Shown: positions 52,973-61,364, numbered from the stretch's first letter. The stretch is DNA of 64,000 nucleotides from CAZHHH01 sp052400685 (GCA_052400685.1 JBQTGJ010000003.1), one strand, 5' to 3'. Numbers and translations: made by a program. The notes: a model not told the origin generated them from the sequence alone.

Positions 52973-53063
52973 ATGTTTATAATTTGTCTTTCAGTTGCCA
53001 TATGGAACTCGCCGGAATTAATCATACTTCTGTGTGTGAAATTACACTCATGGCTCGTTTCAT
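52973..53063 (-). promoter_or_regulatory. Hairpin leader module copy L4 (adjacent to toxin stop)
   Basis: The 91-nt unit has leader frame MKRAMSVISHTEV, whose ATG starts one base after the toxin TAA. The loop core CACACAGAAGTATGATTA and GGCGAGTTCCATATGGC are conserved. GCCAT pairs with ATGGC. Confidence 0.78.
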
Positions 53064-53064
53064 T

Positions 53065-53409
53065 TTATTGTCCTCCATATTTTTCTTTCAAATACTCTTT
53101 TTTTAATTTTTCAGCCATCTTTATCTCTTTTTGCGGAGTTTTACGGGTTTTCTTAAGAAAGCAATTGGTTAGCACAACAAGGGATCCTTTGTCTTGAAAG
53201 CATAAAATCCGAATACTTTTAAAAGTTGTGATTACCCGAACTTCCCAAATTCCATCTGTATTTTCAAGTAATTTGTAAAATTTCGTTGGTACTTGGCTTT
53301 CAAATCTTATTAAATCAAGAACATATCCAATTTTCTCTTTAATTTTGGAATCCTGATTTTTGTAAAAGTTTACAAAGTGATCCTTATATACAATTACTTT
53401 TCTAATCAT
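53065..53409 (-). CDS. RelE/HigB-like (Gp49-type) mRNA interferase toxin
   Basis: The 114-residue protein has the RelE-superfamily pattern of phage-derived Gp49/HigB toxins: an N-terminal helix pair (FVNFYKNQDSKIKEKIGYVLDLI), KFYKLLENTDGIWEVRVITTFKSIRILCF (central beta-sheet with conserved Glu-Val-Arg) and a basic helical end (LKKTRKTPQKEIKMAEKLKKEY). These toxins cut mRNA on the ribosome. KKTxKTPxxEIxxA is a hallmark of the HigB/Gp49 branch. Its partner antitoxin lies downstream after three hairpin leader modules. Confidence 0.88.
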   Translation of the reverse strand: MIRKVIVYKDHFVNFYKNQDSKIKEKIGYVLDLIRFESQVPTKFYKLLENTDGIWEVRVITTFKSIRILCFQDKGSLVVLTNCFLKKTRKTPQKEIKMAEKLKKEYLKEKYGGQ

Positions 53410-53536
53410 TGCGTAAAGTTAACTAATCGGTTTACTTTACCAAATTCAAATCAGGACTTTTTGTAGTATATCTCTCTTGCCTGAGTCACAGCATCCTATT
53501 AAAATTGTTATGATTTACAGCGAATAAGCCTAATTT

Positions 53537-53679
53537 GTGTTTGTCTATAAAGTCAACTTCTGCGTTATGCTTGTCATAAAAACAGTCATTTACGAAAAGT
53601 AAACGCCTTGATTTTTATGACCTCACAAGCCTTGTATTTTAACTTTATACTTTAAAAACTTAGTTTATGGACAGACACT
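53537..53679 (+). repeat. MITE-like element, short form, copy h
   Basis: The best-preserved short copy has left end GTGTTTGTCTATAAAG and right end TTTATGGACAGACACT. AATT flanks both sides, a likely target-site duplication. Confidence 0.8.
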
Positions 53680-53823
53680 AATTAGCTAGATGTCTTAAAA
53701 AATAAGCTAAAAGCCCCCCTTCCCACAATACCGCCCAGAATGAACACACCCTTCCGGAATTTTTAAAGACAACCATCAAAATTGCTGAAAATTTACGCCC
53801 ACGTTATTTCACGTTTTTTTATG

Positions 53824-53851
53824 GTTGGGTGCGCAAAATCAGTTATCTTTG
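53824..53851 (+). promoter_or_regulatory. Promoter upstream of the preQ1 riboswitch
   Basis: TTG at 53824-53826 and TATCTTTG (TAnnTTTG) at 53844-53851 are separated by 17 nt. The riboswitch begins 15-17 nt downstream, where transcription should start. Confidence 0.65.
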
Positions 53852-53865
53852 CGCCGCTAATGAAT

Positions 53866-53908
53866 ACAGACAGTTCGAAACCATCCTGTCTTTAAATAAA
53901 ACTATGGG
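53866..53908 (+). promoter_or_regulatory. preQ1-I riboswitch aptamer
   Basis: P1 is a perfect 6-bp stem, AGACAG (53868-53873) with CTGTCT (53886-53891). The loop reads TTCGAAACCATC, matching the conserved GUUCGnAAnCAUCC of class I aptamers, and the tail is TTAAATAAAACTA, the conserved A-rich strand. CCAT in the loop (53881-53884) can pair with ATGG at 53904-53907 to form the P2 pseudoknot. It senses preQ1 and is expected to repress synthesis or uptake genes. queC-queE-queF lie downstream, though about 410 bp away. Confidence 0.87.
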
Positions 53909-53910
53909 CC

Positions 53911-54069
53911 ATGGCGTTCATGCGCAAAAATGCCGATGAAAGGGTTGAATGTCTATTCACCTCCTTCCATTCTGCTTTTGCAGATGTTTTTCAATACATC
54001 TCAATACTACTCCACGTTGCCTTTAGCTGTTTATTTAAGACGAGGTTCTGTTTGCATTCATCCTGCTGA
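53911..54069 (+). CDS. Small open frame directly under the riboswitch
   Basis: The 52-codon frame from the ATG at 53911 (MAFMRKNADERVECLFTSFH and onward) contains a hydrophobic stretch (VFQYISILLHVAFSCLF). Its start lies three bases beyond the P2 strand, where a translational riboswitch would act. I do not recognise the product. It could be a decayed first gene of the operon or a chance frame. Confidence 0.22.
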   Translation: MAFMRKNADERVECLFTSFHSAFADVFQYISILLHVAFSCLFKTRFCLHSSC

Positions 54070-54126
54070 TTGTTTAAAAAACTAATTATTGTTTATAAGT
54101 CGGATGAAACCTGTTGCTTGCTATTT

Positions 54127-54245
54127 AGTGTCTGTTCAGAAAGTCGGGAATTTGAGCTGAAAAATTCAAATTCAAGGCTTACGCCGCTCAAGAAATGTGA
54201 ATTTACATTGGTAAAAAATCATATTGAAAGCGAGCGAAACGAAAG
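54127..54245 (-). repeat. Type 2 repeat inserted between riboswitch and queC
   Basis: Read on the minus strand it shows CGCTCGCTTTCAATATGAT, TTTACCAATGTAAATTCACA and AATTTTTCAGCTCAAATTC, then ends at AGTGTCTGTTCAGAAAG on the plus strand, which recalls the MITE terminus. Its presence explains the long spacer. Confidence 0.5.
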
Positions 54246-54247
54246 AA

Positions 54248-54280
54248 TTGACACTATTTACTTTGATGATTATCATTTTG
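54248..54280 (+). promoter_or_regulatory. Second promoter-like sequence just upstream of queC
   Basis: TTGACA (54248-54253) and TATCAT (54271-54276) are separated by 17 nt and followed by TTTG, a good match to both the general -35/-10 and the Bacteroidota pattern. It ends 37 nt before the queC ATG, beyond the inserted repeat. Confidence 0.45.
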
Positions 54281-54316
54281 CCGGCAGGCGCGGTTTGTCT
54301 ATAAATATCATAAAAA

Positions 54317-55000
54317 ATGAGCAAAAAGGCTGTTATATTATTATCGGGCGGGTTAGACTCGGCCGTAGCGCTTTGGCTGGCCAGGAGCGAAGGTTTTGAA
54401 CCCCACACCCTGAGTTTTAACTACGGTCAACGGCACGACAAAGAGATTAAAGGAGCGGCCATTCTGGCCCAAAAAGCAGGCGTTCAAAATCACCGGCTGG
54501 TCTCCATTAACATTGGACAATGGGGCGGCTCGTCCCTCACCGACAAAAATATGAATGTGGAAGATGGCGACATCAGCCGTACCGATATTCCTGTGACCTA
54601 CGTCCCGGCCCGCAATATGGTATTTCTTTCTGTGGCCGCCTCCTACGCCGAAGCCATTGGTGCTCAGGACATATTTATCGGCGTAAGCGAAGTCGACTAC
54701 AGCGGTTATGTGGATTGCCGGGCTTCTTTCATCAACGCCATGCAAACGGCGATTAACCAGGGCACCGTGATGGGCGCCGAAAAAGGACTACCCATTACCA
54801 TTCACGCCCCGTTCATACATAAAACGAAAACGGAAGAAATTCTTTTAGGGCAAAAACTGGGAGTCCCCTTCGAAAATACCTGGAGCTGCTATCGCGGGGG
54901 TGATGAACCATGCGGCACTTGCGACAGTTGTTTGCTACGCGCAGAAGCATTTAGAAAAGCCGGGATGGCAGACCCCGCCATCAAATCAAAGAAAATTTAA
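54317..55000 (+). CDS. queC: 7-cyano-7-deazaguanine synthase QueC
   Basis: The 227-residue QueC converts 7-carboxy-7-deazaguanine to preQ0 using ATP and ammonia. The PP-loop SGGLDS (10-15) is intact. VPARNMVFLSVAASYAEA and GVSEVDYSGYVDCR are family signatures, and the zinc-binding cysteines are Cys190, 198, 201 and 204 (SCYRGGDEPCGTCDSC). The queE start lies 1 bp after its stop, so the two are co-transcribed and coupled. The frame open upstream to 54070 in another phase runs through repeat DNA and is not a gene. Confidence 0.97.
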   Translation: MSKKAVILLSGGLDSAVALWLARSEGFEPHTLSFNYGQRHDKEIKGAAILAQKAGVQNHRLVSINIGQWGGSSLTDKNMNVEDGDISRTDIPVTYVPARNMVFLSVAASYAEAIGAQDIFIGVSEVDYSGYVDCRASFINAMQTAINQGTVMGAEKGLPITIHAPFIHKTKTEEILLGQKLGVPFENTWSCYRGGDEPCGTCDSCLLRAEAFRKAGMADPAIKSKKI

Positions 55001-55001
55001 T

Positions 55002-55871
55002 ATGAAGATGGATAACAGTCAACTGGTGCTGGCCAACGAAGGCGTTTTTCCCATCACCAAAGACGCGCAAGGAAATCGGTTGAACGACCGCCCGGCGACG
55101 GGCCTTTCTGTGTCGGGAACCATTCAGGGCGAAGGAATTATGGCTGGTGTGCCCTCGCTTTTTGTGCGGCTGGCGTCATGTAATCTTCGTTGCATCTGGG
55201 AGTTACCCGACGGCACCTTAAGCCGTTGCGACACGCCCTACGCCTCATTCGAGGTGAAAACCATACAACAACTGAGTGTTGACACCGTTTTTGAACTGAT
55301 AAAACAGAATCAGGGAAACCTGAAGCATCTGGTACTGACAGGTGGAGAGCCTTTGCTGCAAAAAAAACCGCTGACGATGCTGGCCAAAAGGCTCAAGCAG
55401 GAGCTCGGCCTGCATCTGACCATGGAAACCAATGGCACGTTGTTCGACGATGATTTGGCGCAATACATCGACCTGTTTAGTGTGTCGCCCAAGCTGACCA
55501 ACGCAACGCCCAATGCAAAAAAGATGGAAGCACTGGGACTGAAAATGAATGGCCCTGCCGATTTTCATGCCGAAAAACGTTACAATCTCAAAGCACTCCA
55601 GTCATTCATCGATTTCTCACGATCAAATCATAAAGCGATACAGCTAAAATTTGTTGTAGCCAGGGCAACCGATGAACAGGAAATTATTCAGCAATATCTG
55701 CAACGACTAACCGGCTGGCAACCCGAAGATATCATGTTAATGCCGCTGGGAGCTAATCAGGAAGAGTTGAAACAAACGACTAATTTGGTGGTTGAGATGG
55801 CCATTCGTAATGGCTGGCGCTATACCTCACGAATTCACATCGATTTATTTGGCGCCATAGCCGGTGTTTAG
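55002..55871 (+). CDS. queE: 7-carboxy-7-deazaguanine synthase QueE (radical SAM, variant cluster loop)
   Basis: The protein has 289 residues from the ATG at 55002. The frame stays open upstream inside queC, but the family starts here. QueE rearranges CPH4 to CDG. The SAM-binding FSVSGTIQGEGIMAG-like entry (GLSVSGTIQGEG), VRLASCNLRC, the LVLTGGEPLL motif and METNGTL are present. The [4Fe-4S] cysteines are Cys60, Cys64 and Cys76, giving CX3CX11C instead of the standard CX3CX2C, because nine extra residues (within IWELPDGTLSR) sit between the second and third cysteine. The CDTPYA end of the motif is normal. I believe this insertion is shared by other Bacteroidota QueE. It is followed by queF after 29 bp. 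Confidence 0.93.
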   Translation: MKMDNSQLVLANEGVFPITKDAQGNRLNDRPATGLSVSGTIQGEGIMAGVPSLFVRLASCNLRCIWELPDGTLSRCDTPYASFEVKTIQQLSVDTVFELIKQNQGNLKHLVLTGGEPLLQKKPLTMLAKRLKQELGLHLTMETNGTLFDDDLAQYIDLFSVSPKLTNATPNAKKMEALGLKMNGPADFHAEKRYNLKALQSFIDFSRSNHKAIQLKFVVARATDEQEIIQQYLQRLTGWQPEDIMLMPLGANQEELKQTTNLVVEMAIRNGWRYTSRIHIDLFGAIAGV

Positions 55872-55900
55872 CCCGATGACCGATCAATAATCACGCTACT

Positions 55901-56782
55901 ATGAAAAACGAGCTACCTGAAGCAAAGGTATTGGGAAAACAGGTCAATTATCCCAACCATTACCAACCTGAAATATTGGTGGCAGTGCCGCGCGCTCTCA
56001 ACCGCGAAATGTATGATCTGAAAAATGAACAGCTTCCTTTTGTGGGTATCGATGCCTGGCACGCCTACGAATTAAGTCTGCTCACAAACAAAGGACTACC
56101 GGTTACAGGCGTTCTGAAAATTGTTTATCCCGCCGACAGCCCCTTTTTGGTGGAAAGCAAATCGCTGAAACTCTACCTCAATGCCTTCAATATGGAGCGG
56201 TATGGCAACAACCGCGACGAAGGCGTGAAAAAGGTTCTTGATATTATTAAAAACGACCTCGATAAACTTCTGAAATGTAACACCCAACTGTCGTTTTTTA
56301 ATCATAACACGTCATTACAAACGTCTGATTTTCCCGACTATTCACTTTTGGAAGAGAGTCCGGACGCAGAACAAATTACGTTTGATACTTTCGCCGAAAA
56401 TCCCGATCTGCTTTTGTCATGTGGTCATGGTGGCAGCCTTAAAACAGCGACTCACCTGCTACGCAGCAACTGTAAAATAACACATCAACCCGACTGGGGC
56501 TCGGTTTTTATATATCTGAAAGGGGCTGCTTTGCCCGGGAATAACAGTCTGTTGAAATATATCGTTTCCATTCGCAGTGAGAACCATTTCCACGAAGAAA
56601 TATGCGAAATGATATACCAGCGTTTGTGGCAACGTTTTAAGCCCGAAGAATTAATGGTAACCTGCATCTATACCCGACGGGGTGGCATTGATATTTGTCC
56701 GGCCCGCGCCAGTCATTGGTCGCTGTTGCCAAAAAAACTATCCGCCTCACACATTTTGACCAGTAAATTATTGAGACAATAA
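55901..56782 (+). CDS. queF: NADPH-dependent 7-cyano-7-deazaguanine reductase QueF (bimodular type)
   Basis: The 293-residue QueF reduces preQ0 to preQ1, the base inserted into tRNA by Tgt. The catalytic Cys191 lies in LLRSNCKITHQPDWG. The NADPH/substrate motif ESKSLKLYLNAFN (85-97) precedes it, so the order and the length are those of the long, two-domain enterobacterial form rather than the short Bacillus form. With queC and queE it gives three consecutive steps from CPH4 to preQ1; queD is not in the window. It is the last gene of the cluster; pncB follows after 175 bp. Confidence 0.95.
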   Translation: MKNELPEAKVLGKQVNYPNHYQPEILVAVPRALNREMYDLKNEQLPFVGIDAWHAYELSLLTNKGLPVTGVLKIVYPADSPFLVESKSLKLYLNAFNMERYGNNRDEGVKKVLDIIKNDLDKLLKCNTQLSFFNHNTSLQTSDFPDYSLLEESPDAEQITFDTFAENPDLLLSCGHGGSLKTATHLLRSNCKITHQPDWGSVFIYLKGAALPGNNSLLKYIVSIRSENHFHEEICEMIYQRLWQRFKPEELMVTCIYTRRGGIDICPARASHWSLLPKKLSASHILTSKLLRQ

Positions 56783-56957
56783 AAACAGGCCCGGCAGATG
56801 CGCTAAAAACAAAACGTATCGCTTATGGCAATTACCAATACAAAGACCGTAAACCAATCGTTTCAATAAAAAACATTGAACGGATGAGAAAAATTTTGTC
56901 TTCGGGTCTGTTTTTTCTCACATTTACACGGGTATAACTTCATCAAAACATAATTTC

Positions 56958-58412
56958 ATGCAAACATCAGCTCTGCTCACCGACTTGTATCAGCTAACCA
57001 TGGCCTATGGCTTTTGGAAAAATAATTTACACAACCGTCGGGCGGTGTTTCACTTATTTTTCAGGGAAAACCCTTTTAAGGGTGGTTACACCATAGCCTG
57101 CGGACTGGATCAGGTGGTTGAATTTTTGGATCATTTTTCGTTTACGGATGAAGAGTTGGGCTATTTGTCGACCTTAAAGGATCAAAGCGGACAACCCATG
57201 TTTGATGAAGAATTTATAAAATACCTGTCACAGCTGTCGTTTACCTGCGATGTGCATGCCGTGCCCGAAGGCACCATTGTATTCCCGCATGAGCCATTGC
57301 TGAGGGTCACCGGCCCCATCATTCAATGCCAGCTGGTGGAGTCGGCACTGCTGACCTTCATTAATTTCCAGTCACTGATAGCCACCAAGGCCGCCCGTAT
57401 CGTTCTGGCCACCAAAGGCGATCCCATCATGGAATTTGGCTTACGCCGTGCCCAGGGTATCGACGGCGCCCTGTCGGCCGCCCGTGCTGCCTATATTGGA
57501 GGCGCGGCCGGAACCTCCAACGTACTGGCCGCCAAACAATACAACATACCGGCTTTGGGAACGCATGCCCACAGCTGGGTGCAGGCTTTTGATGAGGAAC
57601 AGACGGCCTTTGATACGTTTGCCGACGCCATGCCCGGCAATACCGTATTGCTCGTCGACACGTACCACACCCCTACTGGCATCGATCACGCCATTAAAAC
57701 GGCCAAGCGAATGCTGGCCAATGGTTATCAGATTAATGGTATTCGGTTGGATTCGGGCGACCTCGCCTACCTGAGTCAGCTGGCCCGCCGAAAGCTCAAC
57801 GAGGCAGGCCTCCCATTTATGAAAATTGTTGCTTCCAACGATTTGGATGAACATCTCATCACCAGTTTAAAACAACAAGAAGCGCCCATCGACATCTGGG
57901 GCGTGGGCACAAAATTGGTTACGGCCTATGACCAACCCGCACTGGGTGGCGTTTACAAACTCTCGGCCATCGAAACGAAACCCAACCAATGGGAAGACCG
58001 CATCAAACTGTCGGAACAGTCCATAAAAGTTAATATACCCGGCTTTCAACAGGTGAAACGGTTTTTTAAAGACAATGATTTCTGTTGCGATATGATTTAT
58101 GATGAAAGGGATACGCTGCCTTCAAAAACTGTTATTATCGACCCGGCCGACCCTGTTCGGACTAAAACCATCGATATGAAGGACACCCATTCAGCCGATT
58201 TACTGACGCCCATTATAAAAAACGGAACTTTCATCGGCACACACGAAAGTGTTCAACAACTTCAAAACAGAACAAAAGAAGGTCTTTCGTTGTTAGACAA
58301 AACGCACCGCCGATTGGTTAATCCTCACATCTATCCCGTTGGGCTGGAACAACAATTATTCAACCGACGCATGGAACTAATTCTTTTTTATAAAAAGAAA
58401 TATTTGTCTTAG
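56958..58412 (+). CDS. pncB: Nicotinate phosphoribosyltransferase
   Basis: The 484-residue enzyme makes nicotinate mononucleotide from nicotinate and PRPP with ATP. The N-terminal LLTDLYQLTMAYGFW is the family opening. The region GLRRAQGIDGALSAARAAYIGGAAGTSNVLA forms the active-site loop. GTHAHSW (His about 204) is the phosphorylated-histidine region, and GIRLDSGDLAYLS and ASNDLDE bind substrate. The C-terminal extension is that of the long bacterial form. pncA follows 23 bp downstream, making a two-gene nicotinamide salvage operon. Confidence 0.96.
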   Translation: MQTSALLTDLYQLTMAYGFWKNNLHNRRAVFHLFFRENPFKGGYTIACGLDQVVEFLDHFSFTDEELGYLSTLKDQSGQPMFDEEFIKYLSQLSFTCDVHAVPEGTIVFPHEPLLRVTGPIIQCQLVESALLTFINFQSLIATKAARIVLATKGDPIMEFGLRRAQGIDGALSAARAAYIGGAAGTSNVLAAKQYNIPALGTHAHSWVQAFDEEQTAFDTFADAMPGNTVLLVDTYHTPTGIDHAIKTAKRMLANGYQINGIRLDSGDLAYLSQLARRKLNEAGLPFMKIVASNDLDEHLITSLKQQEAPIDIWGVGTKLVTAYDQPALGGVYKLSAIETKPNQWEDRIKLSEQSIKVNIPGFQQVKRFFKDNDFCCDMIYDERDTLPSKTVIIDPADPVRTKTIDMKDTHSADLLTPIIKNGTFIGTHESVQQLQNRTKEGLSLLDKTHRRLVNPHIYPVGLEQQLFNRRMELILFYKKKYLS

Positions 58413-58435
58413 TTTCAAAAAATAATTATAAACAG

Positions 58436-59056
58436 ATGCAAGCACTACTTCTCATTGATATCCAAAACGATTTTCTGCCGAACGGCGCTTTGGGTGTGCC
58501 CGATGGCGATCATATTATTCCGGTCATCAATAATATCCAGCATAAATTCAACTGTATTATTGCAACACGCGACTGGCATCCGGCTAATCATGGTAGTTTT
58601 GCCTCCAACCACGTTAACAAACAACCCGGTGAGGTGATACAATTAAATGGGCTGACACAAATACTATGGCCCGATCACTGCATGCAAGGTAGTCCCGGAG
58701 CCGAGCTCTCGCCCCGGATTAATCAATCTCTTTTATCAAATGTGATATTTAAAGGGACCGATCCTGACATTGATTCGTACAGTGCTTTCTACGATAATGG
58801 CCATTTAAAAGAAACAGGGTTACAGGTCTACCTGAAGCGCAACGGCATTACCAGCCTGTATGTTGCCGGACTGGCCACCGACTATTGCGTATACTACACC
58901 GTGCTCGATGCGCTTAAGCTGGGTTACGCAACCACTCTCATTACCGACGCCACCAAAGGCGTCAACATCCACCCCAACGACTCCCAAAAGGCCATAATGA
59001 ATATGGAAAAACAAGGCGCACAACTCACCACCTCCGCCCAAATTCTGAACGACTGA
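58436..59056 (+). CDS. pncA: Nicotinamidase
   Basis: The 206-residue isochorismatase-fold amidase hydrolyses nicotinamide to nicotinate, the substrate of the upstream pncB product. The catalytic triad is Asp8 (LIDIQNDFLP), Lys106 (FKGTDPDIDSYSAF) and Cys151 (GLATDYCVYYTVLDA). The metal site has Asp46 and His48 (TRDWHPANHGSF). The length matches the E. coli-type enzyme. The gene is followed directly by REP-like repeat DNA. Confidence 0.96.
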   Translation: MQALLLIDIQNDFLPNGALGVPDGDHIIPVINNIQHKFNCIIATRDWHPANHGSFASNHVNKQPGEVIQLNGLTQILWPDHCMQGSPGAELSPRINQSLLSNVIFKGTDPDIDSYSAFYDNGHLKETGLQVYLKRNGITSLYVAGLATDYCVYYTVLDALKLGYATTLITDATKGVNIHPNDSQKAIMNMEKQGAQLTTSAQILND

Positions 59057-59095
59057 TTATCGCCAAACCGAAAACTTGATTTGCCACTTCGGCGT

Positions 59096-59996
59096 GTCAT
59101 CCGCTCTTTTTTTGTCAGCGAATTAACGCGAATTACCACGAATTTTTATTGCTGCGCCACATCGCGCGCTGGCGGTTCCCCCTCAAGGGGGTCAGGGGGC
59201 ATGCGTGAGGGCCGTTTAAAAATATTGGATAATACAACAACCAATCAGTATAAAATCCTTGATTTATCCTTCATTTTTGTCAGCGAATTAACGCGAATTA
59301 CCACGAATTTTTTTGTGCTCCGCCACATCGCGCGCTGGCGGTTCCCCCTCAAGGGGGTCAGGGGGTCAGGGGGCATGCGTGAGGGGATTTGAAAATATTG
59401 GAGAATACAACAACCAATAAGTATGTAAGTATTGATTTGCCCTTTCAGGGTGCTAATTAGGTCGATATTTTTCTACCCAAGGCGTTGCCATTGGGCTGAA
59501 TTTAGTTGGGCTTTCAGCCCGAAAAATAATAAAGTATTTGCATTTGCCTATTAATGAGTCAGCAAGAAAATACCATTTTTTCGTTACGTTCTCTTTTGTC
59601 AGCGAATTACGCGAATTAACGCGAATTTTTTGAGCTCCGCCACATCGCGCGCAGGCGGTTCCCCCTCAAGGGGCTCAGGGGGTTAGGGGGCATGCGTGAG
59701 GGGATTTGAAAATGTTGGAAAATATAACAACCAATAAGTATGTAAGTATTGATTTGCCCTTTCAGGGCGCTAATTAGATCGATGTTTTTCTACCCAAGGC
59801 GTTGCCATTGGGCTGAATTTAGTTGGGCTTTCAGCCCGAAAGACAATAACGTATTTGCATCTGCCTATTAATGTGTCAGCAAGAAAATACCATTTTTTGT
59901 CAACGAATTAACGCAATTTTTTTTTGCTCCGCCACATCGCGCGCAGGCGGTTCCCCCTCAAGGGGGTTAGGGGGTCAGGGGTCAGGGAGCGTGTTT
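59096..59996. repeat. REP-like repeat array left of the MFS gene
   Basis: There are four A units (starting near 59110, 59277, 59597 and 59897). Each has GTCAGCGAATTAACGCGAATT, then CTCCGCCACATCGCGCGCAGG with CCGCC/GGCGG pairing, the hairpin CCCCCTCAAGGGGG and GGCATGCGTGAGG. Two B units (about 59433-59575 and 59750-59892) contain CCCTTTCAGGG, CCAAGGCGTTGCCATTGGG and the palindrome GGGCTTTCAGCCC. Short frames through the array are artefacts. The remaining 59997-60143 is AT-rich leader of the MFS gene and contains a fragment (TTTCAAACACTTAGTTTATA) of the MITE family. Confidence 0.85.
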
Positions 59997-60143
59997 TTAT
60001 TTCAAACACTTAGTTTATAAAATAAACTACACAACGATTGCAGAATTATTTAAAGTCGCTTTTTCTTTCTCTTAATTAAAACAACTGTTGTTTTTCTACA
60101 TAAATTGGTTTTATTGTCGGGCTAAAAGCAATTTCTTTGTAAA

Positions 60144-61364
60144 ATGATAAATCACACATTCAGTTCATTCAAAAATCGAAACTACCGGTTGTTTTTTGTT
60201 GGACAGTCAGTTTCGCTAATGGGAACCTGGATGCAGAAAACAGCTGTCAGTTGGGTTATTTATTCTTTAACACAATCCAAATTCATGTTAGGGGTATCGG
60301 TTTTTGCAACCCTTTTCCCAACCGCTTTGGTGTCGCTGTATGGCGGCATCGTCGCCGACAGATACAGCCGTTATAAAGTTTTATTATCAACGCAGGTACT
60401 ATCCCTGTTACAGGCCATTTTATTAACCCTGTCAATTGTATTTTTCAAACAATTTGCCGTTTGGGTCATCATTATATTAAGTGCCGTGTTGGGTGTCATT
60501 AATGGATTTGATATGCCGGCACGTCAATCATTAATACGCGATTTAGTTACCAATAAAGCCGAATTACCCAATGCTTTGGCCTTAAATTCGTCCATGGGTA
60601 ATTTGGCAAAACTGATTGGTCCTGCCATTGCCGGTTTTGTATTGGAGAAATTCAGCGACACCGTCTGTTTTGGCCTGAATGCCGTCAGTTTTATTCCGGT
60701 AATTTTTACATTGCTCTTAATGAAATTACCAAAACCAAAGTTAAAACCAAACGCAGATAAGAACCTGAAAAAAGAGTTTACCGAAGCAATCAATTATATA
60801 AAAAGCAAACCCGAGATCAATTCAGTCCTCATTTTTGTTAGTATTATGGGTTTTTTGGTTTTGCCTTTTACCACACTCACCCCTGTTTTTGCCAAAGATA
60901 TTTTTCACGGCTCAGCTTCTACCCTGGGAATAATTGATGGGGTGATTGGATTTGGGGCGCTAATAGGCGCTTTGTTTTTAGCCTCGTTAAGACAAAGTGC
61001 TAACCTAAGCAAAGTACTGGCCATCAACACCGTGATATTCGGGGTGGCACTGGCGCTCTTTTCGCAGATAGTGATTTTACCGATGGCTTTGCTGTTTATT
61101 ACGATTGGCGCATTTGGTATGATGTCGGTGAGAACCATCAGTAATACCATCGTTCAGATCCATGTTCCCAATCGTTTTCGTGGCAGGGTGATCAGTATTT
61201 ATTTGATGATATTATCGACAACAATGCCCCTTGGAAGCCTGCTGATCGGCGCTGTTTCTCATTACATTGGCGTGCAAATGACGGTTTTAATCGAAGGATT
61301 TCTGGCATTGGTCATTGCGGCTTTCTATGGCCGGTATTTAATAAAAGTGAAAAAAAGACAATGA
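60144..61364 (+). CDS. MFS transporter (MFS_3 / enterobactin-exporter-like)
   Basis: The 406-residue protein has 12 predicted membrane helices. The opening FSSFKNRNYRLFFVGQSVSLMGTWMQKTAVSWVIY, the GGIVADRYSRYKVLL loop (motif A region between helices 2 and 3) and GFDMPARQSLIRDLV are typical of the MFS_3 family, which includes EntS and macrolide or other drug exporters. It probably uses proton motive force to export a small molecule. The substrate is unknown. It is flanked on both sides by long REP-like arrays, which isolates it from other operons. Confidence 0.9.
   Translation: MINHTFSSFKNRNYRLFFVGQSVSLMGTWMQKTAVSWVIYSLTQSKFMLGVSVFATLFPTALVSLYGGIVADRYSRYKVLLSTQVLSLLQAILLTLSIVFFKQFAVWVIIILSAVLGVINGFDMPARQSLIRDLVTNKAELPNALALNSSMGNLAKLIGPAIAGFVLEKFSDTVCFGLNAVSFIPVIFTLLLMKLPKPKLKPNADKNLKKEFTEAINYIKSKPEINSVLIFVSIMGFLVLPFTTLTPVFAKDIFHGSASTLGIIDGVIGFGALIGALFLASLRQSANLSKVLAINTVIFGVALALFSQIVILPMALLFITIGAFGMMSVRTISNTIVQIHVPNRFRGRVISIYLMILSTTMPLGSLLIGAVSHYIGVQMTVLIEGFLALVIAAFYGRYLIKVKKRQ

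Noticed and set aside
52783..53063. Integron attC sites or cassette array
   Set aside because: Module copies lack the GTTRRRY/RYYYAAC core sites, there is no integrase, and the modules sit at gene starts in direct tandem rather than flanking cassettes.
54070..54399. 109-codon frame upstream of and overlapping queC
   Set aside because: It runs through a type 2 repeat and into queC in another phase, with no recognisable protein features.
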